Below, piece after piece: positions 7,839 through 14,866 of a DNA stretch of 46,229 bases (positions are counted from its first letter, which is position 1; every line of letters starts with the position of its first letter). Both the position numbers and the translations under genes were made by a program. The notes under the pieces were generated by a model that was not told the origin of the DNA, made no database searches, and saw only the letters and a list, made by a program, of their open reading frames with translations. The DNA is from CAG-103 sp963627135 (lineage in GTDB: Bacteria; Bacillota; Clostridia; Oscillospirales; Oscillospiraceae): assembly GCA_963627135.1 (NCBI GenBank), contig CAVFZY010000026.1, forward strand, positions 1-46,229, in the 5' to 3' direction.

Positions 7839-7888
7839 TTGCTATATCGCTTAAATTGTGCTACCCTGCTTTCGGAGGTCATACCAAT
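7839..7888 (+). promoter_or_regulatory. Candidate promoter of the panB operon with operator (site 2)
   Basis: A weak -35 TTGCTA (7839-7844), 17-base spacer and -10-like TACCCT (7862-7867) are followed by AGGTCATACCAAT (7876-7888). The latter matches site 1 at 12 of 13 positions. It would cover the start of transcription. The promoter boxes are poor and are inferred mainly from the operator position; the operator match itself is directly visible. Confidence 0.45.
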
Positions 7889-7930
7889 TTGAGAAAATGA
7901 CAACCAGAAAAACGGAAAAGGAGAATCATC

Positions 7931-8764
7931 ATGGCAAAGAAAAAAATGACAGTTCTGGACTTCAAGAAGTTCAAAGAGGAAGGCAGAAAATTTTCCTTCG
8001 TGACCGGCTATGACTATACGATGGCCTCAATCATTGATGAGAGTGATGTGGAGATCATCCTCGTTGGTGACTCGCTGGGCATGGTCATGCTGGGCTACAG
8101 CACAACGGTGGGCGTGACGCTTGACGACATGATCCATCACATCAGGCCCGTTGTGAAGGGTGCGCCCAACACTTTCATCGTCGGTGATATGCCGTTCGGC
8201 TCCTATCAGGAGAGCCCGGAGCAGGCCATCCGCAGCGCGTGCAGAATGCTCATGGAGACCAACTGTGACTGTGTCAAGCTGGAAGGCGGCAGCAACATGG
8301 CCCCCACGATCAAGCGTATGGTCGATGTGGGCATCCCGGTCATGGGCCACATCGGCATGACACCGCAGTCGGCCACCAACTTTGGCGGCTTCAAGGTCCA
8401 GGGCGGAACGCCGGAGGGCGCAAAGAAGCTCATTGAGGACGCCAAGGCACTTGAGGCGGCGGGCGTATTCTCCATCGTAGTCGAGTGCGTGCCGTCCTGT
8501 GTCGCCAAGGCGATCACGAGCGCAGTCAGCGTGCCCATCCTCGGCATCGGTGCCGGCCCGGATGTGGACTGCCAGGTCCTTGTGACGCAGGATCTGCTCG
8601 GTATGTACAATGACTTCAAACCGAAGTTCGTCAAGCACTTCGCGCACATCCGCGATGAAATGATCGCCGGTCTGAACCTGTTCCACGAGGAGACGATCTC
8701 CGGCGCGTTCCCGACGCCGGAGTTCAGCTTCAACAAGCAGGTCGAGATCCCCGAACTGGATTGA
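7931..8764 (+). CDS. panB: 3-methyl-2-oxobutanoate hydroxymethyltransferase
   Basis: A 277-residue TIM-barrel enzyme that transfers the one-carbon unit of 5,10-methylene-THF to alpha-ketoisovalerate, giving ketopantoate; the reaction is reversible. Family motifs are intact: VTGYDYTMASIIDE, the metal-binding LVGDSLGMVMLGY (Asp of the Mg site), TTVGVTLDDMIHH, VGDMPFGSYQ, and VKLEGG. The glutamate of VVECVPS and the GIGAGPDVDCQVLV stretch are also present. The length is normal for the family. An AAAGGAGAATCATC leader precedes the ATG. First gene of the operon, 19 bases ahead of the transporter gene. Its folate co-substrate links it directly to fhs, fchA and folD downstream. No panC or panD is in the window. 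Confidence 0.93.
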   Translation: MAKKKMTVLDFKKFKEEGRKFSFVTGYDYTMASIIDESDVEIILVGDSLGMVMLGYSTTVGVTLDDMIHHIRPVVKGAPNTFIVGDMPFGSYQESPEQAIRSACRMLMETNCDCVKLEGGSNMAPTIKRMVDVGIPVMGHIGMTPQSATNFGGFKVQGGTPEGAKKLIEDAKALEAAGVFSIVVECVPSCVAKAITSAVSVPILGIGAGPDVDCQVLVTQDLLGMYNDFKPKFVKHFAHIRDEMIAGLNLFHEETISGAFPTPEFSFNKQVEIPELD

Positions 8765-8782
8765 CGGGAGGAGCTGCGGATC

Positions 8783-9790
8783 GTGAAAACCGTTGATAAA
8801 GTAAACGGCTTTGTAAACAAATATCTGACGCTGTTTGTTCTTGTCGTCGTTGGGATCGCACTGCTCGTTCCCAACTTGCTCATCCCGCTCAACAAGCTCA
8901 GCTTCGGCACGGTCACCGTTGGCACGGCCACGTTCATGTTTTCTCTGTCGAGCCTGCTGCTGATGATCGTGATGCTTGGCGCGGGCACCGGCATCAGCAC
9001 GAAGGAGCTCGTGCAGGTCGCCAAAAAGCCGCGTGATCTGATCATCGGCGTGGTGGCAAAATATGTGATCATGGCGCTGGCGGCTTACCTGGTCGCGCTT
9101 GTGCTGGGGCTGGACAGCCAGCTCGCATTCGGGCTGATCCTGCTCGGCACGATGCCGCCTGGAACGGCGGCGGCCGTGCTGGTCACGCTTGCCGGCGGTG
9201 AGGTATCCTTTGGCGTTGCCATGTGCGTGATCTGCACGCTCCTTGCGCCGGTTGCAGCGCCGCTGCTGACCATGCTGCTCGGCGGTGCGTGGGTGTCGAT
9301 CGATTTTCTGAGCATGGTGCTCAATATTACGATCGTCGTGCTGATCCCTGTGGTGCTCGGCATCCTCCTCAAGAGCATCCTGAAGGAGAAGATCACAAAC
9401 TTCAAGAAGATCCTCACCTCGCTGTGCCTGCTGTCCGTGCTGATCATCATCGGCACAAGCACGGCACCCAACAAGGCGGTCATCCTCAGCATGGATTCGA
9501 TCATCGTCATCGTTGCGGTTACGCTCAACTTTGTGATCGCCGCCGTGGTGTTCTTCCTGCTTGCGAAGGTTTTGAAGATGGATACCCCCAGAGCAAATGC
9601 GCTCATTATCACCTCGTCCGAGCAGAACAACGCGCTGGCGGTCGGCATCGCGGCGAGCTTCAGCGCCGTGTATCCGGCGGCGTCGATCCCGGCGATCATC
9701 GCGGTCGCACTCAACTTCATCCTTGCAACGATCCTGACAAACTGGCTGTGCGCACGCGCACAAAAGGCGGGAGCCGGCACGGCTTCCTGA
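8783..9790 (+). CDS. Bile acid:sodium symporter (BASS) family transporter, likely PanS-like
   Basis: A 335-residue membrane protein with about ten helices and the BASS-family core motifs: LLMIVMLGAGTGIS near helix 2, LILLGTMPPGTAAAVLVTLA, and SSEQNNALAVGIA in the late helix that helps form the sodium site. The start is GTG at 8783, with GGGAGGAG upstream. BASS proteins carry organic anions; Salmonella PanS moves ketopantoate or pantoate. Position between panB and panE supports a ketopantoate-, pantoate- or ketoisovalerate-like substrate here (inference). It would import or export the metabolite handled by the two flanking enzymes. Confidence 0.85.
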   Translation: MKTVDKVNGFVNKYLTLFVLVVVGIALLVPNLLIPLNKLSFGTVTVGTATFMFSLSSLLLMIVMLGAGTGISTKELVQVAKKPRDLIIGVVAKYVIMALAAYLVALVLGLDSQLAFGLILLGTMPPGTAAAVLVTLAGGEVSFGVAMCVICTLLAPVAAPLLTMLLGGAWVSIDFLSMVLNITIVVLIPVVLGILLKSILKEKITNFKKILTSLCLLSVLIIIGTSTAPNKAVILSMDSIIVIVAVTLNFVIAAVVFFLLAKVLKMDTPRANALIITSSEQNNALAVGIAASFSAVYPAASIPAIIAVALNFILATILTNWLCARAQKAGAGTAS

Positions 9791-9835
9791 GCGCGGGCGG
9801 ACACCGATCACTGACTACGAAAAGGAGTATCTGAC

Positions 9836-10753
9836 ATGAAAATTGCAATCATTGGCGCTGGTGCCATGGGCTGCATCTACGGTATGTATCTGAGCAAGCA
9901 CAACGATGTCCTTCTGGTCGATGTTGTCAAGCCGCACGTGGATGCGATCAATGAAAACGGCCTGAAGTTCACCCATCTGGATGGAACGGTCAAGTATTAT
10001 AAAAATCTCAAGGCCACGACCGATACCACCGGCTGTGCCCCGGCAGAGCTGGCTATTCTGCTGACAAAGGGTTACCAGAGCGCGGATGCGCTGACGGCAA
10101 ACAAGTCGCTGATCGGACCGGACACGGTCGTACTGTCCCTGCAAAACGGCTACGGCAATGCCGACGAAATCGTAAAGTTTGTTCCCGAAAGCCAGATTCT
10201 GCTCGGCACGAGCGGCGGCGGCGCCATTGTCGCCGGCCCCGGCGACATTCTCCATAAGGGGCAGGGGCCGACGCACATCGGCAGCCTCAGCGGCAACCAT
10301 GAGATGGCAAAGAAGATCGTGCAGGTGATGCAGGACTGCGGCGTGCCGGAGACGATCTTCGAGAAGAACGTCAAGCAGCTTGTCTGGAGCAAGGTGTTTG
10401 TGAACATCGGCATCAACGCCATCTGCGCGCTCATCAGCGACACCAACCAGTGCATTGCGAATAACAAGTTTGCCAACGATGCATCGTATGCGCTCGTGAA
10501 GGAAGCGGTCGCTGTCGCGAATGCGACCGGGATGGATTTCGATTTTGAGACGGAATTCAAAAATGTCATCGATATTGCCCTCGTGACCGGCGGCAATATC
10601 TGCTCCATGCTGGCGGACGTGACGAACAAGCGCCGGACCGAGGTCGACCGTATCAACGGTGCGGCGGTTTCCGAGGGCGCGAAGGTCGGCATGGCGGCAC
10701 CGCTCAATCAGCTCATGGTGGATCTGATCCACGCCAAGGAGCAGCTGTACTGA
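9836..10753 (+). CDS. panE: 2-dehydropantoate 2-reductase (ketopantoate reductase family)
   Basis: A 305-residue NAD(P)-dependent oxidoreductase interconverting ketopantoate and pantoate. The N-terminal Rossmann motif is IGAGAMGCIYGMYLS (residues 5-19). The ketopantoate-reductase helix with the catalytic lysine follows (VKQLVWSKVFVNIGINAICAL), with the conserved asparagine pair in NIGIN. The C-terminal domain has the family's TEVDRINGAAV block (E and N of the substrate site). The start ATG 9836 has AAAGGAGTATCTGAC upstream. Substrate range in this family is broad (other 2-keto acids), so the pan assignment leans on panB next door. Confidence 0.88.
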   Translation: MKIAIIGAGAMGCIYGMYLSKHNDVLLVDVVKPHVDAINENGLKFTHLDGTVKYYKNLKATTDTTGCAPAELAILLTKGYQSADALTANKSLIGPDTVVLSLQNGYGNADEIVKFVPESQILLGTSGGGAIVAGPGDILHKGQGPTHIGSLSGNHEMAKKIVQVMQDCGVPETIFEKNVKQLVWSKVFVNIGINAICALISDTNQCIANNKFANDASYALVKEAVAVANATGMDFDFETEFKNVIDIALVTGGNICSMLADVTNKRRTEVDRINGAAVSEGAKVGMAAPLNQLMVDLIHAKEQLY

Positions 10754-10765
10754 TTTCCAGATCAT

Positions 10766-10799
10766 GAACGGGCATAGTCGTTTCCGGGTATGCCCGTTC
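10766..10799 (+). promoter_or_regulatory. Intercistronic hairpin between panE and fhs
   Basis: GAACGGGCATA (10766-10776) pairs perfectly with TATGCCCGTTC (10789-10799) around a 12-base loop. No clean T run follows, so it is more likely an attenuator, RNA-processing site or mRNA-stabilising stem than a full terminator. It divides the operon into a pan half and a folate half. Confidence 0.5.
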
Positions 10800-10828
10800 C
10801 AGTAATTTTGAAACGATTAGGAGAAAAC

Positions 10829-12505
10829 ATGGGATTTCACTCAGATATTGAAATTGCGCAGGCGTGCGCCAAGAGAAAGATCACGGAGATTGCCAAGACT
10901 GCCGGTGTGGACGAAGCATATCTGGAGCAGTACGGCAGCTACAAGGCAAAAGTGGACTATCAGCTTCTGAAGGACATGGCGGACAAGCCGGACGGCAAGC
11001 TCGTGCTGGTCACGGCGATCACGCCGACACCTGCCGGCGAGGGCAAGACCACGACGTCCGTCGGTTTGGCCGACGGCCTGCGCACGATCGGCAAGAATGC
11101 GATCGTCGCACTGCGCGAGCCGTCCCTCGGCCCGGTGTTCGGCGTCAAGGGCGGCGCTGCCGGCGGCGGTTATGCGCAGGTCGTCCCCATGGAGGACATC
11201 AACCTGCACTTTACGGGCGATTTCCACGCCATCGGCGCGGCCAATAATCTGCTGGCTGCGTTGCTCGATAATCACATCCAGCAGGGCAACGCTCTCGGCA
11301 TCGATGCCAAGCAGATCACATGGAAGCGCGCCGTGGATATGAACGATCGTCAGCTGCGTCACATCGTGGACGGCCTCGGCGGCAAGGCGCAGGGTGTTCC
11401 GCGCGAGGACGGCTTTGACATCACGGTGGCGAGTGAAGTCATGGCGGTGCTGTGTCTGTCGAGCGATATCGCCGATCTCAAGGCTCGTCTCGGCCGTATG
11501 ATTGTGGCCTACACCTTTGATGGCAAGCCGGTCACGGCGCATGACCTCAAGGCAGAGGGCGCGATGGCCGCTCTGCTCAAAGACGCGCTCAAGCCGAACC
11601 TTGTCCAGACGCTCGAGGGGACGCCGGCGTTTATTCACGGTGGCCCGTTTGCCAACATCGCCCACGGCTGCAACAGCGTCACCGCGACACGCATGGCCCT
11701 CAAGCTCGCGGACTACGCGGTCACCGAGGCCGGTTTTGCTGCGGATCTCGGCGCGGAGAAGTTCATTGACATCAAGTGCCGCATGGCCGGACTCCGGCCG
11801 AGCGCTGTCGTCATCGTGGCCACCGTGCGCGCCCTCAAGTACCACGGCGGCGTGCCCAAGACGGAACTTGATCGCGAGAATCTGGAAGCGCTCGAAAAGG
11901 GCCTGCCGAATCTGCTGCAGCACGTGAGCAATATTAAGAATGTGTTCGGTCTGCCCTGCGTTGTCGCAGTAAACGCCTTCCCGACGGATACCAAGGCGGA
12001 GCTCGACCTCGTCGAGCAGCGGTGCAGCGAACTCGGTGTGAACGTCGCGCTCAGCGAAGTCTGGGCAAAGGGCGGCGAAGGCGGCCGTGCGCTGGCCGAG
12101 GAAGTGGTCCGTCTGTGCGAGCAGCCGAATGACTTCCGCCAGAGCTACGAGCTCGACACCACAATCGAGGAAAAGCTCCATGCCATCTGCACGAAGATCT
12201 ACCACGCGGACGGTGTGCAGCTTGTTGGCAACGCGGTCAAGCAGGCCAAGCAGCTGACGGAACTCGGCTTTGGCAACCTGCCGATCTGCATGGCAAAGAC
12301 ACAGTACAGTTTCTCCGATGACGCGGCGAAGCTCGGCGCGCCGAGGAACTTTACCATCCATGTCCGGAATCTGAAGGTCAGCGCCGGCGCGGGTTTCATC
12401 GTCGCACTCACAGGCGACATTATGACCATGCCGGGTCTGCCCAAGGTGCCCGCAGCAGAGAAGATCGACGTCGATGAAAACGGCGTCATTTCGGGACTGT
12501 TCTGA
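10829..12505 (+). CDS. fhs: Formate-tetrahydrofolate ligase
   Basis: A 558-residue enzyme that makes 10-formyl-THF from formate, THF and ATP; the reverse reaction yields ATP. The P-loop TPTPAGEGKTTTSVGL (about 65-80) binds ATP. VALREPSLGPVFGVKGGAAG and the INLHFTGDFHAIGAANNLL block are strongly conserved in the family, as is the FGLPCVVAVNAFPTDT segment near the C-terminal domain. ATG 10829 follows TTAGGAGAAAAC; an in-frame GTG at 10790 would place the start within the hairpin and is rejected. The stop overlaps the fchA start (TGATG). In purine-fermenting clostridia this enzyme works backwards to conserve energy, which is possible here. Confidence 0.96.
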   Translation: MGFHSDIEIAQACAKRKITEIAKTAGVDEAYLEQYGSYKAKVDYQLLKDMADKPDGKLVLVTAITPTPAGEGKTTTSVGLADGLRTIGKNAIVALREPSLGPVFGVKGGAAGGGYAQVVPMEDINLHFTGDFHAIGAANNLLAALLDNHIQQGNALGIDAKQITWKRAVDMNDRQLRHIVDGLGGKAQGVPREDGFDITVASEVMAVLCLSSDIADLKARLGRMIVAYTFDGKPVTAHDLKAEGAMAALLKDALKPNLVQTLEGTPAFIHGGPFANIAHGCNSVTATRMALKLADYAVTEAGFAADLGAEKFIDIKCRMAGLRPSAVVIVATVRALKYHGGVPKTELDRENLEALEKGLPNLLQHVSNIKNVFGLPCVVAVNAFPTDTKAELDLVEQRCSELGVNVALSEVWAKGGEGGRALAEEVVRLCEQPNDFRQSYELDTTIEEKLHAICTKIYHADGVQLVGNAVKQAKQLTELGFGNLPICMAKTQYSFSDDAAKLGAPRNFTIHVRNLKVSAGAGFIVALTGDIMTMPGLPKVPAAEKIDVDENGVISGLF

Positions 12506-13122
12506 TGATGCTGGTCAATAGCAGCATTGCAGATTTTACCGATGCGCTCGCTTCCTCCGCCGCCGTTCCCGGCGGCGGAGGCGTGAGCGCCCTTGCCGCT
12601 GCCCTCGGCACGGGGCTCGGCATCATGGTCGGTTGCCTTACAGTCGGGAAGAAGAAATATGCGCAGACCGAGCCGGAAATGCGTGCGCTCATGCAGCAGG
12701 CCGGGGAGATCAAGGACCGGCTCATTGCACTCGTCGATGAGGACGCTGCGGCGTTCGCGCCGCTGAGCCGGGCATATGCCATGCCGAAGGATGCTCCCGA
12801 CCGGGACGCGGTCATGGAAAAGTGCCTCGCTGACGCTGCTGCGGCTCCGTTGGAGATCGTGCGCCTGAGCTGCGAGGCGATCGCACTTATGGAAAGCTTT
12901 GCGGCGAACGGCAGTGTGCTCGCCGTATCCGATGCGGGCTGCGGCGCCGCTTTTTGCCGGGCCGCGCTCGAAGGTGCGGCGCTCAATGTGTTCGTCAACA
13001 CGAGGCTGATGAAAGATCGCGGCCGCGCAGAGGAAATGAATCTCTATGTTAACACCCGCCTGGAAACGTATGTCCCGCAGGCGGAGCAGACCTACAACAC
13101 AGTGCGCAGGAGGCTGGTATGA
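12505..13122 (+). CDS. fchA: Methenyltetrahydrofolate cyclohydrolase (FTCD cyclodeaminase family)
   Basis: A 205-residue, mostly helical protein of the formiminotransferase-cyclodeaminase C-terminal family. Recognisable are SSAAVPGGGGVSALAAALG near the N-terminus (folate-binding glycine-rich loop), MVGCLTVGKKKY, and LVDEDAAAFAPLSRAY. The stand-alone clostridial form hydrolyses 5,10-methenyl-THF to 10-formyl-THF or the reverse. The start ATG overlaps the fhs stop, and its own stop overlaps folD by ATGA, so all three are translationally coupled. Its presence fits the loss of the cyclohydrolase residues in the adjacent FolD. Confidence 0.92.
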   Translation: MMLVNSSIADFTDALASSAAVPGGGGVSALAAALGTGLGIMVGCLTVGKKKYAQTEPEMRALMQQAGEIKDRLIALVDEDAAAFAPLSRAYAMPKDAPDRDAVMEKCLADAAAAPLEIVRLSCEAIALMESFAANGSVLAVSDAGCGAAFCRAALEGAALNVFVNTRLMKDRGRAEEMNLYVNTRLETYVPQAEQTYNTVRRRLV

Positions 13123-13967
13123 GCTGTACATTCTTAAAGGGCGCGCCCGCAGCGGCGGCGCTGGACGAAAAGACGATGGCTGCTGTCACGGAGCTCGCGG
13201 AGAAAAAGATTTTTCCCTGCCTCGCAATTTTGCGTGTCGGTGCGCGGGCGGACGACTTGGCATATGAACGCGGCGCCCTCAAACGGTGTGAGAAAGTGGG
13301 CGTGCTGGTCAAGCAGGTCGTTTTGCCGGCGGATGTGCCGCAGGAGACGCTGATCTCGGAGATCCATGCGCTCAATGCGGACCCCGCTGTTCATGGTGTG
13401 CTTATGTTCCGCCCGCTGCCGAAGACGCTCGATGAGAAGGCGGCCTGCGCTTCGCTGGACCCCAAAAAGGACGTCGACGGCATTACGAGCGGCTCCATGG
13501 CAAAGATTTATTCCGGCAGCGGGTGTGGTTTTCCGCCCTGTACCGCGCGATCTTGCATGGAGATCCTGAAACATTACGGCGTTGCGGTCGCGGGAAAGCG
13601 CGTCGCCGTGATCGGCCGCAGCCTCGTCATCGGCCGACCGGTCGCCATGCTGCTCATGGCGGCAAACGGTACGGTTACGATCTGCCACACGAAGACGCAG
13701 GATATGCCGTCCGTTGTGCGCGAGGCGGATATTGTTGTCGTCGCTGCCGGCAGGGCCGAGTCCATAGGCAGCGAATATTTCCGCGCAGGGCAGACGGTGA
13801 TTGATGTCGGCATCAATTGGTCCGAGACCAAGCAGAAAATCGTGGGCGATGTGAAGCTCGATGAGGCGGAGTGCCTTGTCTCTGCCGTAACACCCGTTCC
13901 CGGCGGTGTCGGCAGTGTTACGACTGCGGTGCTTGCTGCGCACGTCGTCGAGGCTGCGCGTGGATGA
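13119..13967 (+). CDS. folD: FolD-family methylene-THF dehydrogenase, probably lacking cyclohydrolase activity
   Basis: A 282-residue FolD homologue: N-terminal catalytic domain, then an NAD(P)-binding domain with VIGRSLVIGRPVAMLL and PVPGGVGSVT. In canonical FolD the motif Y-x-x-x-K carries the lysine needed for cyclohydrolase chemistry. Here the tyrosine is kept (Y49), but the fourth position after it is alanine (A53 in AYERGALK). The usual VQLPLP glutamine is also gone: the segment reads LMFRPLP, with F97 in its place. KDVDG (118-121) is kept. By analogy with human MTHFD1 K56 mutants, such a protein should act only as a dehydrogenase, with FchA supplying the cyclohydrolase step. The ATGA overlaps at both ends place it firmly in the operon. 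Confidence 0.93.
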   Translation: MSCTFLKGAPAAAALDEKTMAAVTELAEKKIFPCLAILRVGARADDLAYERGALKRCEKVGVLVKQVVLPADVPQETLISEIHALNADPAVHGVLMFRPLPKTLDEKAACASLDPKKDVDGITSGSMAKIYSGSGCGFPPCTARSCMEILKHYGVAVAGKRVAVIGRSLVIGRPVAMLLMAANGTVTICHTKTQDMPSVVREADIVVVAAGRAESIGSEYFRAGQTVIDVGINWSETKQKIVGDVKLDEAECLVSAVTPVPGGVGSVTTAVLAAHVVEAARG

Positions 13968-14182
13968 AGGGCTTTGCCGAGTCCGTTTTGGCCGGCGTGT
14001 GTATCGCCATCGGCATAACGGCGTTCCTTCTCTGCGGTTTTGAGCACTGCGTGGCCAATATGTTTTGCATCTCCATGGCCCGGATGTGGAGCGGAAGGGC
14101 AGTCGTTTTTCTCTTTGTCAATACGCTGGGAAACGCTGTGGGCGGGCTGCTCATTCCGGCTGCAAGAAAATATCGAACATAA
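13964..14182 (+). CDS. Internally deleted formate/nitrite transporter (72 residues)
   Basis: The reading frame starts with an ATG overlapping the folD stop (ATGA). The N-terminal AESVLAGVCIAIGITAFL matches the first helix of FNT (FocA/NirC) proteins, and it is joined directly to LCGFEHCVANMF, the conserved segment before the last helix. VNTLGNAVGGLLIP then matches the final helix (NxxTLGNxxGG). Full FNT proteins have about 260-280 residues and six helices; about 150-200 residues are missing in frame. Clean junction, kept frame and kept coupling suggest either a recent deletion or a retained two-helix miniprotein. A formate channel fits next to Fhs. It is annotated as CDS because the frame is open, but transport function is doubtful. 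Confidence 0.7.
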   Translation: MKGFAESVLAGVCIAIGITAFLLCGFEHCVANMFCISMARMWSGRAVVFLFVNTLGNAVGGLLIPAARKYRT

Positions 14183-14183
14183 G

Positions 14184-14280
14184 TGTCAGAGTAGAACACG
14201 GTGCGTCAAGTGCCGATGGATGGGAAGTAGCCACCGGACGAAAGCGCTCCGCTGCGGTACCGTGTTCGCGTCCGCTGCCA
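14184..14280 (+). ncRNA. Tetrahydrofolate (THF) riboswitch
   Basis: The segment carries the conserved blocks of the folT-motif aptamer in order: GAGTAGA, GCGTCAAGTG, ATGGGAAGT, ACGAA, GCGGT and GCGTCCGCT. Stem P1 is TGTCAG (14184-14189) with CTGCCA (14275-14280). P2 is ACACGGT with ACCGTGT. P3 is CCGATGG with CCACCGG (one mismatch). It lies directly upstream of folT, the classic location. It should sense reduced folates and lower folT expression when they are plentiful. Confidence 0.93.
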
Positions 14281-14283
14281 CTC

Positions 14284-14323
14284 AAGGAAAAGCTCCTTTT
14301 GTGGCGACTGTCACGAAAGGAGC
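14284..14323 (+). promoter_or_regulatory. Expression platform: Shine-Dalgarno-sequestering hairpin of folT
   Basis: GCTCCTTTTGTGGC (14292-14305) can pair with GTCACGAAAGGAGC (14310-14323), giving a 14-bp stem with two G-U pairs and a GACT loop. The 3' arm contains the AAAGGAG ribosome-binding site of folT. A competing small stem, AAGGA (14284-14288) with TCCTT (14294-14298), would free it. Translation control is the natural reading. Confidence 0.7.
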
Positions 14324-14331
14324 ATTTTACT

Positions 14332-14865
14332 TTGAAAACGACAAAACAGATGGCGGCCAATGCCATGCTGGCCGCGATGTGTGCAGTGCTCGGTGCGATC
14401 TCCATCGACATGGGCAACATCAAAATTACGTTTGAGAGCATCCCCATCCTGCTGGGGGCGCTGCTGTTCGGCCCGGCGGACGGTGCGGCCATCGGCTTCG
14501 TGGGTACGTTCGTGTATCAGGTCCTGCGATATGGCTTTTCCGTTACGACGCTCTTGTGGATGCTGCCGTATGTTGTCTGCGGACTCATCGTGGGCCAGTA
14601 CGCCAGACTTAGAGCGTTCCACCTGACGAAAACGCAGACGATCCTCATCATTGTCACGGCCGAACTCATCGTGACGACGCTGAATACAGGCGTCATGTAC
14701 ATTGACAGTAAGCTCTATGGGTATTATTCTGCTGTATATATCTTCGGCATGTTGTTTGTGCGGTATGTGGTGTGCGTAGGCAAGGCGGTGGCAATCGGGG
14801 CGATCATGCCGTCGCTGCTGGCGCTGCTGCGTACCAGAGTTTTTTCGGAAGTGAGGCAGAAATGA
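14332..14865 (+). CDS. folT: ECF transporter S component, folate specific (FolT)
   Basis: A 177-residue membrane protein with six helices, the substrate-binding unit of an energy-coupling-factor vitamin transporter. The N-terminal half contains MLAAMCAVLGAISIDMGNIK, ITFESIPILLGALLFGP and DGAAIGFVGTFVYQ, the usual S-component layout with alanine/glycine-packed helix 1 for docking to EcfT. The start is TTG at 14332, 10 bases after GAAAGGAG; no better in-frame ATG exists upstream. Folate specificity follows from the THF riboswitch in front and folC behind. The EcfA and EcfT partners are not in this window and are presumably shared. Confidence 0.9.
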   Translation: MKTTKQMAANAMLAAMCAVLGAISIDMGNIKITFESIPILLGALLFGPADGAAIGFVGTFVYQVLRYGFSVTTLLWMLPYVVCGLIVGQYARLRAFHLTKTQTILIIVTAELIVTTLNTGVMYIDSKLYGYYSAVYIFGMLFVRYVVCVGKAVAIGAIMPSLLALLRTRVFSEVRQK

Positions 14866-14866
14866 C

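Noticed and set aside
8027..9811. 594-codon minus-strand open frame across panB and the BASS gene
   Set aside because: Histidine/arginine/aspartate-rich shadow produced by high G+C; it spans two well-supported plus-strand genes.
10841..12361. 506-codon minus-strand open frame opposite fhs
   Set aside because: Antisense shadow of a strongly conserved enzyme.
14065..14331. In-frame upstream extension of FolT
   Set aside because: It crosses the THF riboswitch and Shine-Dalgarno hairpin; TTG 14332 is correctly spaced from AAAGGAG.
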